Counted from the first letter of the stretch, positions 44,554 to 52,771 are shown. The stretch: 64,000 bases of DNA from Flagellimonas flava (GCF_900129665.1 NZ_FQWL01000001.1:806001-870000), one strand, 5' to 3'. The notes: generated by a model from the sequence alone, not told the origin. A program made the numbers and translations.

Positions 44554-45249
44554 ATGAAAAACATAGTAAGAAAAAGTATGGCCGTTGTTTTGGCCCTAGG
44601 ATTGATAATAAGTTGTAATACGGTTAAAAACGCCAATAACACCCAGAAGGGAGCGGCCATTGGTGCTGCAGGTGGTGCCGTTATAGGAGGTATCATTGGC
44701 AACAACGTTGGCAAAAAAGGAAACACGGCACTTGGCGCTATCATTGGCGCCGTTGTTGGTGGTGCGGCTGGAGGTTACATTGGAAACCGCATGGATCGCC
44801 AAGCCGAGCGTATTGAGGAAGAAATCCCTGGCGCAGAGGTCAAAAGAGTTGGGGAAGGTATCAACGTTACATTTAATGAAGATGCTGGAGTGTATTTTGA
44901 TACCAACAAGTCGGATGTAAAAGGAACTTCTGCCACAACGTTGGATAAGTTGGCTGGAATCTTCAAGGAATATCCAAAATCCGTGATTCTAGTTGAAGGG
45001 CATACCGATAGTGCTGGAAGCGAAGAGTACAATTGGAATCTGTCTCAACAGCGAGCGGAATCAGTTACGGATTATTTGGTGAGCAAAGGAATTTCTGCAG
45101 GAAGATTCACCACAAAGTGGTATGGGGAAACCCAACCCAGGGAAAGCAACGAAACCTCCGAAGGTAAGGCGAAGAACAGACGTGTGGAATTGGCCATCGT
45201 CGCAAGTGATGAGCTCAAGCAAGAGGCCTACCAGAGCACAAAAAATTAA
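44554..45249 (+). CDS. OmpA family protein with glycine-zipper
   Basis: A 231-residue lipoprotein (MAVVLALGLIISC) with a glycine-zipper region (GAAIGAAGGAVIGGIIGNNV, then a second GAIIGAVVGGAAGGYIGNRM). A C-terminal OmpA domain (about 115-215) includes VYFDTNKSDVKG, VEGHTDSAGSEEYNWNLSQQ and NRRVELAI, the peptidoglycan-binding signature with the conserved aspartate and arginine. It tethers the outer membrane to peptidoglycan. The ATG was chosen 4 bases after the lipocalin stop. A rho-independent terminator follows. Confidence 0.9.
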   Translation: MKNIVRKSMAVVLALGLIISCNTVKNANNTQKGAAIGAAGGAVIGGIIGNNVGKKGNTALGAIIGAVVGGAAGGYIGNRMDRQAERIEEEIPGAEVKRVGEGINVTFNEDAGVYFDTNKSDVKGTSATTLDKLAGIFKEYPKSVILVEGHTDSAGSEEYNWNLSQQRAESVTDYLVSKGISAGRFTTKWYGETQPRESNETSEGKAKNRRVELAIVASDELKQEAYQSTKN

Positions 45250-45272
45250 AAGTTCCTTCCGAGCATAATTTT

Positions 45273-45298
45273 AATCCCGGCTTTTGGCCGGGATTTTT
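45273..45298 (+). terminator. Rho-independent terminator after the OmpA gene
   Basis: Stem AATCCCGGC and GCCGGGATT with loop TTTTG, followed by TTTT. Perfect 9-bp stem. It lies 24 bases after the OmpA stop and immediately before the type III PKS operon, whose first codons therefore cannot lie inside it. Confidence 0.8.
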
Positions 45299-45322
45299 GT
45301 TTCAATACCCTATCTTCATGGA

Positions 45323-46450
45323 GTGAAGGACTCAGAAGTGCTCGTTGTAGGGGGAGGCTTGGCTGGTTTAACGGCTGCCTTGGATTTAGCAGGTAAGGGA
45401 AAGCAGGTCACCGTTGTGGAGAAAAAGGAATATCCCCGGCATAAGGTCTGTGGAGAATATGTATCTAATGAAGTGAGGCCCTACTTGGACTATTTGGGAG
45501 TTGATTTGGACTCTATGCGACTCCCGGAAATAAATCGATTCCAACTTAGCACAAAAAATGGCAAATTGGTTGAGGTGAAACTTCCTCTTGGAGGTTTTGG
45601 TATCAGCCGGTATACGTTTGACAATCTACTCTATCAAACAGCAAAGGCCAAAGGAGTCCATTTTCTTTTTGGTACGGTAACAAACATTCAATGCAATGCA
45701 AATGATTTTGTAGTGGAATTGGCTTCCAAAGCCAAATTAAAGGCTAAGGTGGTCCTTGGGGCCTATGGGAAGCGTTCTAAATTGGATGTTGCAATGGGCA
45801 GGAGAGATTTGGAGCAGAAATCTCCTTGGGTCGGTATAAAATGTCATTATAAGGGCTATAACCATCCCGAAAATGTGGTGGCCCTACATAACTTTCCGGG
45901 TGGATATGCAGGAATTTCCAAGGTGGAAAATGAGATTGTCAATTTATGTTACTTGGTTCAGGAGGAACAGTTTCGAAAAATAAGTAACATTGAGAGGTTC
46001 AATAGGGAAGTGTTGGGACAGAATCGTTTTTTGAAGGATTTCATTGCTAGAGCCAGGCCTGTTTTTGGGAAGCCAATGAGCATTGCCCAGATTTCATTTG
46101 ATGTAAAGTCCCAAGTTGAAAATCACATCGTAATGTGCGGTGATACGGCCGGGATGATCCATCCGTTATGTGGTAATGGAATGGCTATGGCCATACATAG
46201 TGCCAAAATAGCCTCGGCAGAAGTTGAGCGGTTTCTTAATGGAGTTCACAAAACGAGAAAAAGTATGGAATTGGGATATCAAAAACAATGGCGAAAAGAA
46301 TTTGGGAAACGACTTTGGATGGGAAGGCGGCTCCAAGCACTTATGATGCATACCAAGTGGTTTAATCTTGGAATGGATACCGTAGCTCGTTCAAAACTGG
46401 TATTGGAATCTCTAATCAAAAATACCCACGGCTCTCCGATTATAAACTAA
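45323..46450 (+). CDS. FAD-dependent oxidoreductase (hydroxylase-like), type III PKS operon
   Basis: A 375-residue flavoprotein of the geranylgeranyl-reductase/PHBH-like monooxygenase superfamily. GGGLAGLTAALDLAGKG is the Rossmann FAD motif; KVCGEYVSNEV and the GDTAGMIHPLCGNGMAMAIH motif match the family's second FAD site. It would hydroxylate or dehydrogenate a lipid-like aromatic or chain, like SrsC in the alkylresorcinol pathway. The start is GTG (MKDSEVLVVGGG): an upstream TTG in frame lies inside the OmpA terminator and is rejected. It overlaps the methyltransferase by one base (TAATG). Confidence 0.82.
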   Translation: MKDSEVLVVGGGLAGLTAALDLAGKGKQVTVVEKKEYPRHKVCGEYVSNEVRPYLDYLGVDLDSMRLPEINRFQLSTKNGKLVEVKLPLGGFGISRYTFDNLLYQTAKAKGVHFLFGTVTNIQCNANDFVVELASKAKLKAKVVLGAYGKRSKLDVAMGRRDLEQKSPWVGIKCHYKGYNHPENVVALHNFPGGYAGISKVENEIVNLCYLVQEEQFRKISNIERFNREVLGQNRFLKDFIARARPVFGKPMSIAQISFDVKSQVENHIVMCGDTAGMIHPLCGNGMAMAIHSAKIASAEVERFLNGVHKTRKSMELGYQKQWRKEFGKRLWMGRRLQALMMHTKWFNLGMDTVARSKLVLESLIKNTHGSPIIN

Positions 46451-47163
46451 TGGATTTTAGCTTAAGAAGTAGGAAAGATGAGTTGATGGATGACCCCAAT
46501 ATGCCATTTGAGGTTCTTCAGAATGCCTATGCAGACATCAACTTATGTAACAAGATACTGGGTGGGGAGTCGATAACCTTGAATGGGGTCTGGGAATTGG
46601 TGAAAAAAGACCTCAAAAAATCGTATACGATTTTGGATATGGGCTGTGGTGATGGCTCCATGTTGGTTAAATTATCCCGTTTCCTTAGCGAAAATGGGGT
46701 TTCGCATCAAATGATCGGGGTAGACCAACGGGATGATGTGCTGCATATTGCTAGGTGTAAAACGGAAAATTTATCCCACATATCGTTCCATAAAGTGGAC
46801 ATCCTCGAAGCAGGAAATGACCTTTCCTGTGATATCCTCATCAATACATTGACCATGCACCACTTTGAGGCAGAACGTATCGAAACCTTTTTGAACAAGT
46901 TTGTACAATTGGCTCGGGTTGGAGTCGTCATCAATGACCTTCAACGCAGTAAGTGGGCATACCACTTATTTAAGGTTTTCAGCTATTTTTTTATTAAAAC
47001 TGATGTAGCCAAAAATGATGGGTTGGTTTCCATTAGTAAAGGATTTAGAAAAGAGGAATTAGAGGAGTTGTCCAAAAATATACCGAACGTAACACATACT
47101 ATCCAGTGGAAATGGGCATTTCGGTATGTATGGGTTATGGAATTCAATCGACATAACAAATAA
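46450..47163 (+). CDS. SAM-dependent methyltransferase, type III PKS operon
   Basis: A 237-residue class I methyltransferase. Motif I is ILDMGCGDGSMLVK (61-74), motif II-like QMIGVDQRDDVLHIARC, and motif IV is CDILINTLTMHHFEAE. The first 50 residues form a helical cap. It probably methylates the type III PKS product on carbon or oxygen, analogous to SrsB. Start and stop overlap neighbours by TAATG at both ends, showing translational coupling within the operon. Confidence 0.88.
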   Translation: MDFSLRSRKDELMDDPNMPFEVLQNAYADINLCNKILGGESITLNGVWELVKKDLKKSYTILDMGCGDGSMLVKLSRFLSENGVSHQMIGVDQRDDVLHIARCKTENLSHISFHKVDILEAGNDLSCDILINTLTMHHFEAERIETFLNKFVQLARVGVVINDLQRSKWAYHLFKVFSYFFIKTDVAKNDGLVSISKGFRKEELEELSKNIPNVTHTIQWKWAFRYVWVMEFNRHNK

Positions 47164-48218
47164 TGGAGGGAGTTCGTATAGTTGAAGTGGCCAAACAGTT
47201 GCCGAAGTATAGTAGAAGCACTTCGGATATCCTCCCTTTTGTGGAAATCTGGTTGGCCGATCAGGAAGAACGATATCACCGTAAGGTGGTTAAAATATTT
47301 GAAGGTGCTGGAGTGGACCGAAGGTATGGAATCATGAACATCAAGGATGTATTCACAGCTACCTCTTTTGAAGAAAAAAATGCGATCTATGCACGGGAGG
47401 TCAAGGCGTTGGGTACGCAAGCTCTTGAAAAAGCGCTTTTAAATGCCGGTTGGAAAAGTGATTCCCTGGATTTTATCATTACCGTTAGCTGTACTGGAAT
47501 CATGATTCCCTCTTTGGACGCCTATTTGGTCAATGCTCTTGGGCTAAAACGGGATATTGTTAGACTGCCGGTAACTGAAATGGGATGTGCTGCTGGGGTT
47601 TCCGGATTGATATATGCGGCCAATTTTCTTCGGGCCAATCCCGGGAAGAGAGCTGCAATAGTGGCGGTAGAAAGCCCTACGGCAACCTTTCAGTTGAATG
47701 ATTTTTCTATGGCGAACATGGTGAGTGCCGCCATTTTTGGGGATGGTGCGGCCTGCGCTCTGTTGTCCTCGGAAAAGGATGCTTATGGTCCAAGAATAGT
47801 TGGGGAAGAAATGTATCATTTTAAGGACGCTACCCATTTAATGGGTTTTGATTTGACAAATACTGGATTAAAAATGATACTGGACCCAGCTGTCCCCGAA
47901 GTGATAGCGGAGCATTTCCCTGCCATTGTTCACCCATTTTTGGAACGACATGGAACCCATATCGAAAATGTGGACCACTTGATTTTTCATCCTGGAGGGA
48001 AGAAAATCGTGCGGACTGTTGAGGAATTGTTTGGTAAATTAGGGAAGAATATTGATGATACCCGAGAGGTGCTCAAAAACTATGGAAATATGAGTAGCGT
48101 TACCGTGCTATATGTGTTGGAGCGATTTCTGGAGAGAGCAATTGTTCAAGGTGAGCAAGGACTGGTGTTGAGTTTTGGGCCTGGTTTCTCTGCCCAAAGG
48201 GTATTATTGGAGTGGTAA
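47163..48218 (+). CDS. Type III polyketide synthase
   Basis: A 351-residue chalcone-synthase-superfamily enzyme. The catalytic triad is visible: C142 in TEMGCAAGVSGL, H276 in LIFHPGG and N309 in NYGNMSSVTVL. The CoA/malonyl pocket and the GFGPG-like loop (SFGPGFSAQ, 337-345) are conserved. It would condense an acyl starter with malonyl-CoA units and cyclise to a resorcinol, pyrone or similar ring. The plant-type gatekeeper phenylalanines are replaced, as in bacterial long-chain (alkylresorcylic acid) synthases. It is the centre of a coupled operon. Confidence 0.93.
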   Translation: MEGVRIVEVAKQLPKYSRSTSDILPFVEIWLADQEERYHRKVVKIFEGAGVDRRYGIMNIKDVFTATSFEEKNAIYAREVKALGTQALEKALLNAGWKSDSLDFIITVSCTGIMIPSLDAYLVNALGLKRDIVRLPVTEMGCAAGVSGLIYAANFLRANPGKRAAIVAVESPTATFQLNDFSMANMVSAAIFGDGAACALLSSEKDAYGPRIVGEEMYHFKDATHLMGFDLTNTGLKMILDPAVPEVIAEHFPAIVHPFLERHGTHIENVDHLIFHPGGKKIVRTVEELFGKLGKNIDDTREVLKNYGNMSSVTVLYVLERFLERAIVQGEQGLVLSFGPGFSAQRVLLEW

Positions 48219-48227
48219 ATAGTAGAG

Positions 48228-49010
48228 ATGCAGAATTCTTCAAAATGGGCTTTGGTTTTGGGTGGTAGTAGTGGACTGGGGTTGGCTACCGCCGAAAAAC
48301 TTGGGAAACATGGGTTTAACCTGATCATCGTCCACAGGGATAGGAAATCCGACATGGAAGAAATCCAACATAGCTTTCAACGGATTGCTTCTTATGGTAT
48401 TCAGTTGGTTTCCTACAATAAAGATGCCGTAAACCCTGAAACTCGCAGGGAACTCATTGAGGAAGTGCGGAAGTTGACAGCAGATAAAGCCATTTCCGTT
48501 GTGGTGCATAGTATTGCGAAAGGCAATGTCAAACCTATGCTTGGCCAGGATTCATTTTTACTTACGGGACAGGATTTCCGAATCACCATCGATGCCATGG
48601 CCATCAGCCTTTATGACTGGGTCCGTGATTTGGTTTATGCTGAGGCGATGGCTTTGGATACGCGAATCATTGCGTTTACCAGTGAAGGGAATACCCGGGC
48701 TATTCGCAACTACGCAGCGGTTTCGGCTGCCAAAACTGCTTTGGAGGCCATTGTGCGCAACATTGCTTTGGAGTTTGCGACAATGGGCATCAAGGCGAAT
48801 TGTATTCAGGCAGGTGTAACGGACACCAAATCGCTTCGAATGATTCCCAATAGCGAGACCATTAAGAAGGCGGCACTCCTCAGAAATCCGAACAACAGGC
48901 TCACTTCCCCTGAAGATGTGGCGAACGCGGCCTATCTCTTGACATTGGATGAGGCTAAATGGATTACGGGAACAGTGATAAAAGTGGACGGAGGCGAAAG
49001 CTTACAGTAA
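48228..49010 (+). CDS. Enoyl-ACP reductase-like SDR (FabI/FabL type)
   Basis: A 260-residue SDR whose active site is of the enoyl-ACP reductase type: Y162 followed by six residues and K169 (YAAVSAAK), not the Y-x3-K of ketoreductases. The dinucleotide motif is GGSSGLG (12-18), and the end reads WITGTVIKVDGGESL. Thus it probably reduces trans-2-enoyl-ACP with NAD(P)H, giving a saturated chain, and is not a FabG. It starts 9 bases after the type III PKS stop and ends 2 bases before the dehydratase start. Confidence 0.85.
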   Translation: MQNSSKWALVLGGSSGLGLATAEKLGKHGFNLIIVHRDRKSDMEEIQHSFQRIASYGIQLVSYNKDAVNPETRRELIEEVRKLTADKAISVVVHSIAKGNVKPMLGQDSFLLTGQDFRITIDAMAISLYDWVRDLVYAEAMALDTRIIAFTSEGNTRAIRNYAAVSAAKTALEAIVRNIALEFATMGIKANCIQAGVTDTKSLRMIPNSETIKKAALLRNPNNRLTSPEDVANAAYLLTLDEAKWITGTVIKVDGGESLQ

Positions 49011-49012
49011 TT

Positions 49013-49471
49013 ATGACTAAAAAGGAAGTTTTATCTCATTTACCGTATCAGGAACCTTTTCTTTTCGTTGATGGGCTCACAAATCTTGACCAAAATTCGG
49101 TGTGTGGCCATTATACGTTCAAAGCTGATGCCTTGTTTTACCAAGGTCATTTTAAAAACAGCCCCGTTACTCCGGGAGTATTGTTGACGGAGTGTTGTGC
49201 TCAGATAGGTCTGGTTTGTTTGGGGATTTATTTGCTCGACCAACAAATGGACCTTGTGGCGGTTACAAACCTGAAAATTGCCATGAGCCGTTCCCAAATG
49301 GATTTTTACTTACCCGTGCTTCCAGGAGAGAAGGTGACCGTGAAGTCCGAAAAAGAGTATTTCCGCTTTAATAAATTGAAGTGTAAGGTCAAACTTTTTA
49401 ATGCGGAGGATAGATTGGTCTGCAAGGGAATCTTGGAGGGAATGTTCAAAAGCAATGCGGATGAGAAATAG
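49013..49471 (+). CDS. 3-hydroxyacyl-ACP dehydratase (FabZ-like hotdog)
   Basis: A 152-residue hotdog-fold dehydratase. H46 in YQGHFKNSPVTPGVLLTE is the catalytic histidine and E60 the partner acid, as in FabZ (GHFPGxPVMPGVL). It should remove water from 3-hydroxyacyl-ACP, feeding the enoyl reductase encoded just before it. The frame begins with the ATG after the upstream TAA; an in-frame codon 18 positions upstream lies inside the reductase gene and is not used. Its 3' end overlaps the ketosynthase gene. Confidence 0.88.
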   Translation: MTKKEVLSHLPYQEPFLFVDGLTNLDQNSVCGHYTFKADALFYQGHFKNSPVTPGVLLTECCAQIGLVCLGIYLLDQQMDLVAVTNLKIAMSRSQMDFYLPVLPGEKVTVKSEKEYFRFNKLKCKVKLFNAEDRLVCKGILEGMFKSNADEK

Positions 49472-50732
49472 GGTAGTTGTTACGGGAATGGGTGTGTGCG
49501 CCCCCAATGGTGTTAGGCTTCAAGAATTCGCTAAGGCGTTGGGGAACTTGGAATCGGGAATAAACTTCCAGCCTCAATTACAAGAATTAAATTTTTCATG
49601 TCAAATTGCTGGAAAACCGAACATTGAATCTATTCAACTAAACTCTTACTTTACTAATGTTCAATTGAAAGGACTGAATTCTAATGGCCTAATTTATGGG
49701 GTTATCGCCGGCAGGGATGCCTGGACAGACGCAGGATTGGGTGCAGCGGAGGTGAAGCCCGATTGGGACAGCGGAATCATTTTTGGAACAGGAATACTTG
49801 GGGTGGATAAGTTTCGAGAGGCCATTTACCGCGTAGACGAAGGGAATGTAAGGCGTTTGGGCAGTACGTCCGTAGTCCAGACTATGGCCAGTGGAATAAG
49901 CGCCTACTTGGGAGGCATGTTGGGATGCGGAAACCAGGTCACTACCAATTCTTCGGCCTGTACCACTGGTACTGAGGCACTTCTAATGGGGTATGAGCGC
50001 ATACAAGCTGGGAAAGCGACCCGAATGTTAGTGGGAAGTTGTAGTGATAGCGGACCGTACGTCTGGGGCGGTTTTGACGCGATGCGGATTCTGCCAAGGA
50101 ATTATAATGATAACCCTGAGCTGGCAAGTAGGCCTATGAGCGCCTCGGCCTCGGGTTTTGTCCCCGGAAGCGGGTCTGGGGCCTTGGTTTTGGAATCCTT
50201 GGAAAGTGCAAAAAACAGGGGTGCCAAAATCTATGGAGAGGTTTTGGGAGGTCATTGCAATAGTGGGGGACAGCGGGGAACCGGAAGTATGACGGCCGCC
50301 AACAACACTGCGGTTGTCCGATGCATCCTAGAAGCACTAAAGGATGCCGAAGTTGAACCCAATCAGGTGGACGCCATTAATGGACATCTTACGGCAACCA
50401 GTCGGGATGCCCAGGAAATCAAAAACTGGAGCACTGCCTTGAACCGATCAGGCGAAGATTTCCCTCATATAAATTCATTCAAAGGTATGATCGGTCATTG
50501 TTTGGCAGCGGCAGGAAGCATTGAATGTGTTGGGGCATTACTTCAATTGAAGGAACAGCGTATTTATGGAAATGTAAATTGCGAAGACCTGCATCCAGAA
50601 ATCAAATCGATGATCGCAGACTCTAAAATTCCTTTGAAAACCAGGGGACATCCAGTAAAAATTTTGGCAAAAGCCAGTTTTGGCTTTGGAGATGTAAACG
50701 CCTGTGTTATTTTTAGGACCTATCCCAATTGA
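49455..50732 (+). CDS. Beta-ketoacyl-ACP synthase (FabF-like)
   Basis: A 425-residue KAS II-type condensing enzyme. Catalytic Cys in NSSACTTGTEALLMGYE, histidine in NGHLTATSRD and histidine in KGMIGHCLAAAGSIE complete the C-H-H triad. Start is MRMRNRVVVTGMGV (a second ATG two codons later is equally possible); both overlap the dehydratase's end. With the operon's ACP it would extend the acyl chain; no malonyl-CoA:ACP transferase or ketoreductase is encoded here, so those must come from the housekeeping pathway. Confidence 0.9.
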   Translation: MRMRNRVVVTGMGVCAPNGVRLQEFAKALGNLESGINFQPQLQELNFSCQIAGKPNIESIQLNSYFTNVQLKGLNSNGLIYGVIAGRDAWTDAGLGAAEVKPDWDSGIIFGTGILGVDKFREAIYRVDEGNVRRLGSTSVVQTMASGISAYLGGMLGCGNQVTTNSSACTTGTEALLMGYERIQAGKATRMLVGSCSDSGPYVWGGFDAMRILPRNYNDNPELASRPMSASASGFVPGSGSGALVLESLESAKNRGAKIYGEVLGGHCNSGGQRGTGSMTAANNTAVVRCILEALKDAEVEPNQVDAINGHLTATSRDAQEIKNWSTALNRSGEDFPHINSFKGMIGHCLAAAGSIECVGALLQLKEQRIYGNVNCEDLHPEIKSMIADSKIPLKTRGHPVKILAKASFGFGDVNACVIFRTYPN

Positions 50733-50738
50733 ATTCAA

Positions 50739-50990
50739 ATGCAAGAAGAGCGCTATCAAAAACTCAAGACCATTGTAAGTACCTATCTTCCAGATGACCT
50801 TTCTCCTATGGACATCCAACCGGAAAGTAATTTCATAGAGGAACTGAATATCAATTCGGCCAACCTTGTCGACATTGTCTTGGATGTGGAAGACACTTTT
50901 GATATTATGTTGGAAAATGAAGATATGGACGGGATGCAAACCGTTTCTGATGCACTGAATATTATCGACAAAAAAATCGCTGATAAATAA
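50739..50990 (+). CDS. Acyl carrier protein (operon-specific)
   Basis: An 83-residue ACP. The phosphopantetheine serine is S40 in LNINSANLVDIVLDVEDTF. Usually the motif is DSLDxVE(L/I); here an Asn precedes the Ser and Ala-Asn follows it, so it is a divergent ACP dedicated to this operon and not the AcpP of fatty acid synthesis. It begins 6 bases after the ketosynthase stop. The mature protein would carry the chain to the type III PKS. Confidence 0.88.
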   Translation: MQEERYQKLKTIVSTYLPDDLSPMDIQPESNFIEELNINSANLVDIVLDVEDTFDIMLENEDMDGMQTVSDALNIIDKKIADK

Positions 50991-51000
50991 CCCCATAGCC

Positions 51001-51432
51001 ATGAAGGAATTTGTGAATTTTGTGCTCCAAAAAGTAAATGTCGATAAAAGATTGTTGGCTGTTTATTGTTTAGTATACTTTGCTTGGGGCATGGGTATGG
51101 ACTGGTTTGGGAAACAAGTGGAAATTGCCCAGTTCACCTACTGGTGGCAGGTGATAAGCTGTTACATTCTGTATATGGTTCCCATTTCTTTGATATTTCG
51201 CGGACTTCCATTCCATATGCAATATGCCTACGGCTTGGTGGCCATGGGACTGCTCGAATTTGGTGGGTATGCCCTGCAAACATCTTATGCCTATCCAGAT
51301 AATATCTTGGACCAACTCTTTAATATCCGAAACTTTAGCTTGGGAATGGCGCTTTTCTTTGCACTGTATTTTCCATTGGGAAATTGGCTTGTTGGGAAAA
51401 TTTATACAGCACTTTTTCGCAAGGAGTCTTGA
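51001..51432 (+). CDS. Four-helix membrane protein, last gene of the type III PKS operon
   Basis: A 143-residue membrane protein (helices about 15-35, 48-67, 75-95 and 110-137) with the phrases YFAWGMGMDWFGKQVEIAQF and LFNIRNFSLGMALFFALYFP. It starts 10 bases after the ACP stop, so it is part of the operon. I do not recognise a family. It might place the product in a membrane or tether the enzymes. No transporter motif is visible. Confidence 0.7.
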   Translation: MKEFVNFVLQKVNVDKRLLAVYCLVYFAWGMGMDWFGKQVEIAQFTYWWQVISCYILYMVPISLIFRGLPFHMQYAYGLVAMGLLEFGGYALQTSYAYPDNILDQLFNIRNFSLGMALFFALYFPLGNWLVGKIYTALFRKES

Positions 51433-51510
51433 GTCTTGCGTCTATAGTAAAGAGTAGTCGGAAAATCCGAGTAGCCAATAATCTAACCCTTTACCCTTTG
51501 CCTGAAAAAG

Positions 51511-51559
51511 TTCTGATTTCTGCGTTCTGATTTCTGCGTTCTGAGTTCTGAGTTCTGAG
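51511..51559. repeat. Nested short tandem repeat behind the type III PKS operon
   Basis: Two copies of a 14-mer TTCTGATTTCTGCG are followed by three copies of the 7-mer TTCTGAG. The intergenic stretch 51433-51595 contains nothing else recognisable. Such TTCTGA arrays are probably slippage products. Confidence 0.8.
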
Positions 51560-51595
51560 TCTTGGTTCTTGCTTCTCAAGTCTCCTATCTAAAAT

Positions 51596-52108
51596 CTATT
51601 CCAAATCGAACTCCATCCTGACTTTCACCAAATTGTCTTCCCGTTTCTTTTTAATTTTTATATCATAATCACTACTGTATAGTGAGAATAGTCCGACCAA
51701 TTGACTCTTCTCCCGCGAAAAGTTAATGGTCACTGTTTTGGTGGTGGACTTTATGGTCAGATTCCCTGTAGCCAAAATATTGGAACCTTGTTGCTCAACT
51801 TTGGTGCTCTCAAAGGAGATGAATGGGTAGTCATCAACATCAAAATATTTGCTGCTTCGCAGGGACCAGTTTCGCAGACCGTTTCGGGTACTAATGGTTT
51901 TGGATTCAACACTGCCTTTAAACACTGATTGATCTAAAGCATCCCAATTGATGGTAGACTCTGACTTGAATCCTCCGAACGTGCCCTTAACACCATTATG
52001 GACAAATTCGAAACCAATGTCCCCAGAACTGATTTTTGCTTCCTGAGCTTGTAAAAGGATAGAGGAGAGTGAACATAGTAAAAGACAAACAAAAATGGTG
52101 CGTATCAT
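51596..52108 (-). CDS. YceI family protein
   Basis: A 170-residue exported YceI-type lipid-binding beta-barrel (signal MIRTIFVCLLLCSLSSILLQ). Features: GFEFVHNGVKGTFGGFKSE at the start, SVESKTISTRNGLRN, SSKYFDVDDYPFISFESTKV and GNLTIKSTTKTVTINF. YceI binds polyisoprenoid-like molecules in the periplasm; many homologues are of unknown function. It is convergent with the type III PKS operon, separated by a repeat; a shared lipid context is only suggestive. Confidence 0.88.
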   Translation of the reverse strand: MIRTIFVCLLLCSLSSILLQAQEAKISSGDIGFEFVHNGVKGTFGGFKSESTINWDALDQSVFKGSVESKTISTRNGLRNWSLRSSKYFDVDDYPFISFESTKVEQQGSNILATGNLTIKSTTKTVTINFSREKSQLVGLFSLYSSDYDIKIKKKREDNLVKVRMEFDLE

Positions 52109-52331
52109 AGGCTTTTAGTCCAAAAATAAGGAAAACCTTGTCCCAAAGGAGCGGATCTGGATATATTGGATAGTGGACATTTTTGTTATTCCTCAATTTG
52201 GAAGGGGTTCAAAATGTCAATAGTGGATGTTAATTAGCAAAAAATTAAAGTTTATTTAGTGGATAAATGTAGGATAATTACTAATTTAAAGGAAGAATTT
52301 AGGGGACTCTAAATATGTAAACAAAAAAGCT

Positions 52332-52661
52332 ATGGCAAGTGCAACTGAACAGCGAAGGGAGCGGTTCCAAGAACTTGTGATTCGTTTGGAACGAAACAAC
52401 AATATCATTCAACGGCTCTCCAAAAAAGTAAACTCCTATACCTGCGAACCCAATAATTCTTCCTGCTTTGAAAAGCTATACGATTTGAGACACAGTTTTA
52501 AGGTATTTTCGGCCCAACAGAAACAAATTGTCTCGCTAATAAATCAAAATACCGGGCAAGGAAAGAAACTCCATGGGGACATCCAGTCCCATTTGGAGCG
52601 CTTTAAGGAATTGGAAAGGGACATCGCGGCCTACCTATTGGCTACGGGTCAATATCACTAG
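52332..52661 (+). CDS. Hypothetical helical protein
   Basis: A 109-residue protein with no membrane segment; two long predicted helices (about 5-35 and 50-105, RLERNNNIIQRLSKKVNSYT at the start) form a likely coiled coil, with the two cysteines in YTCEPNNSSCFEK between them. No family recognised. It stands alone between YceI and the DMT transporter. Confidence 0.55.
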   Translation: MASATEQRRERFQELVIRLERNNNIIQRLSKKVNSYTCEPNNSSCFEKLYDLRHSFKVFSAQQKQIVSLINQNTGQGKKLHGDIQSHLERFKELERDIAAYLLATGQYH

Positions 52662-52771
52662 TATAGCAGTTCATTTTTCATTTAAAACCATCGTTTAAAC
52701 TTTCGGGGCGATTTATTTTTTGCTGGCGTAAACATGCGTAATATTGTAGGGCCAAAACCGACCATTTGCGT

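Noticed and set aside
44538..44802. Small frames opposite the glycine-zipper of the OmpA gene.
   Set aside because: They are shadows of the Gly/Ala-rich coding repeat and have no plausible protein features.
45284..45322. TTG-initiated N-terminal extension of the operon flavoprotein.
   Set aside because: It lies within or just after the OmpA terminator hairpin and adds residues with no place before the FAD motif.
48228..49010. Reading the operon SDR as a FabG-type 3-ketoacyl-ACP reductase.
   Set aside because: The tyrosine and lysine are spaced Y-x6-K, the enoyl-ACP reductase signature, and not Y-x3-K.
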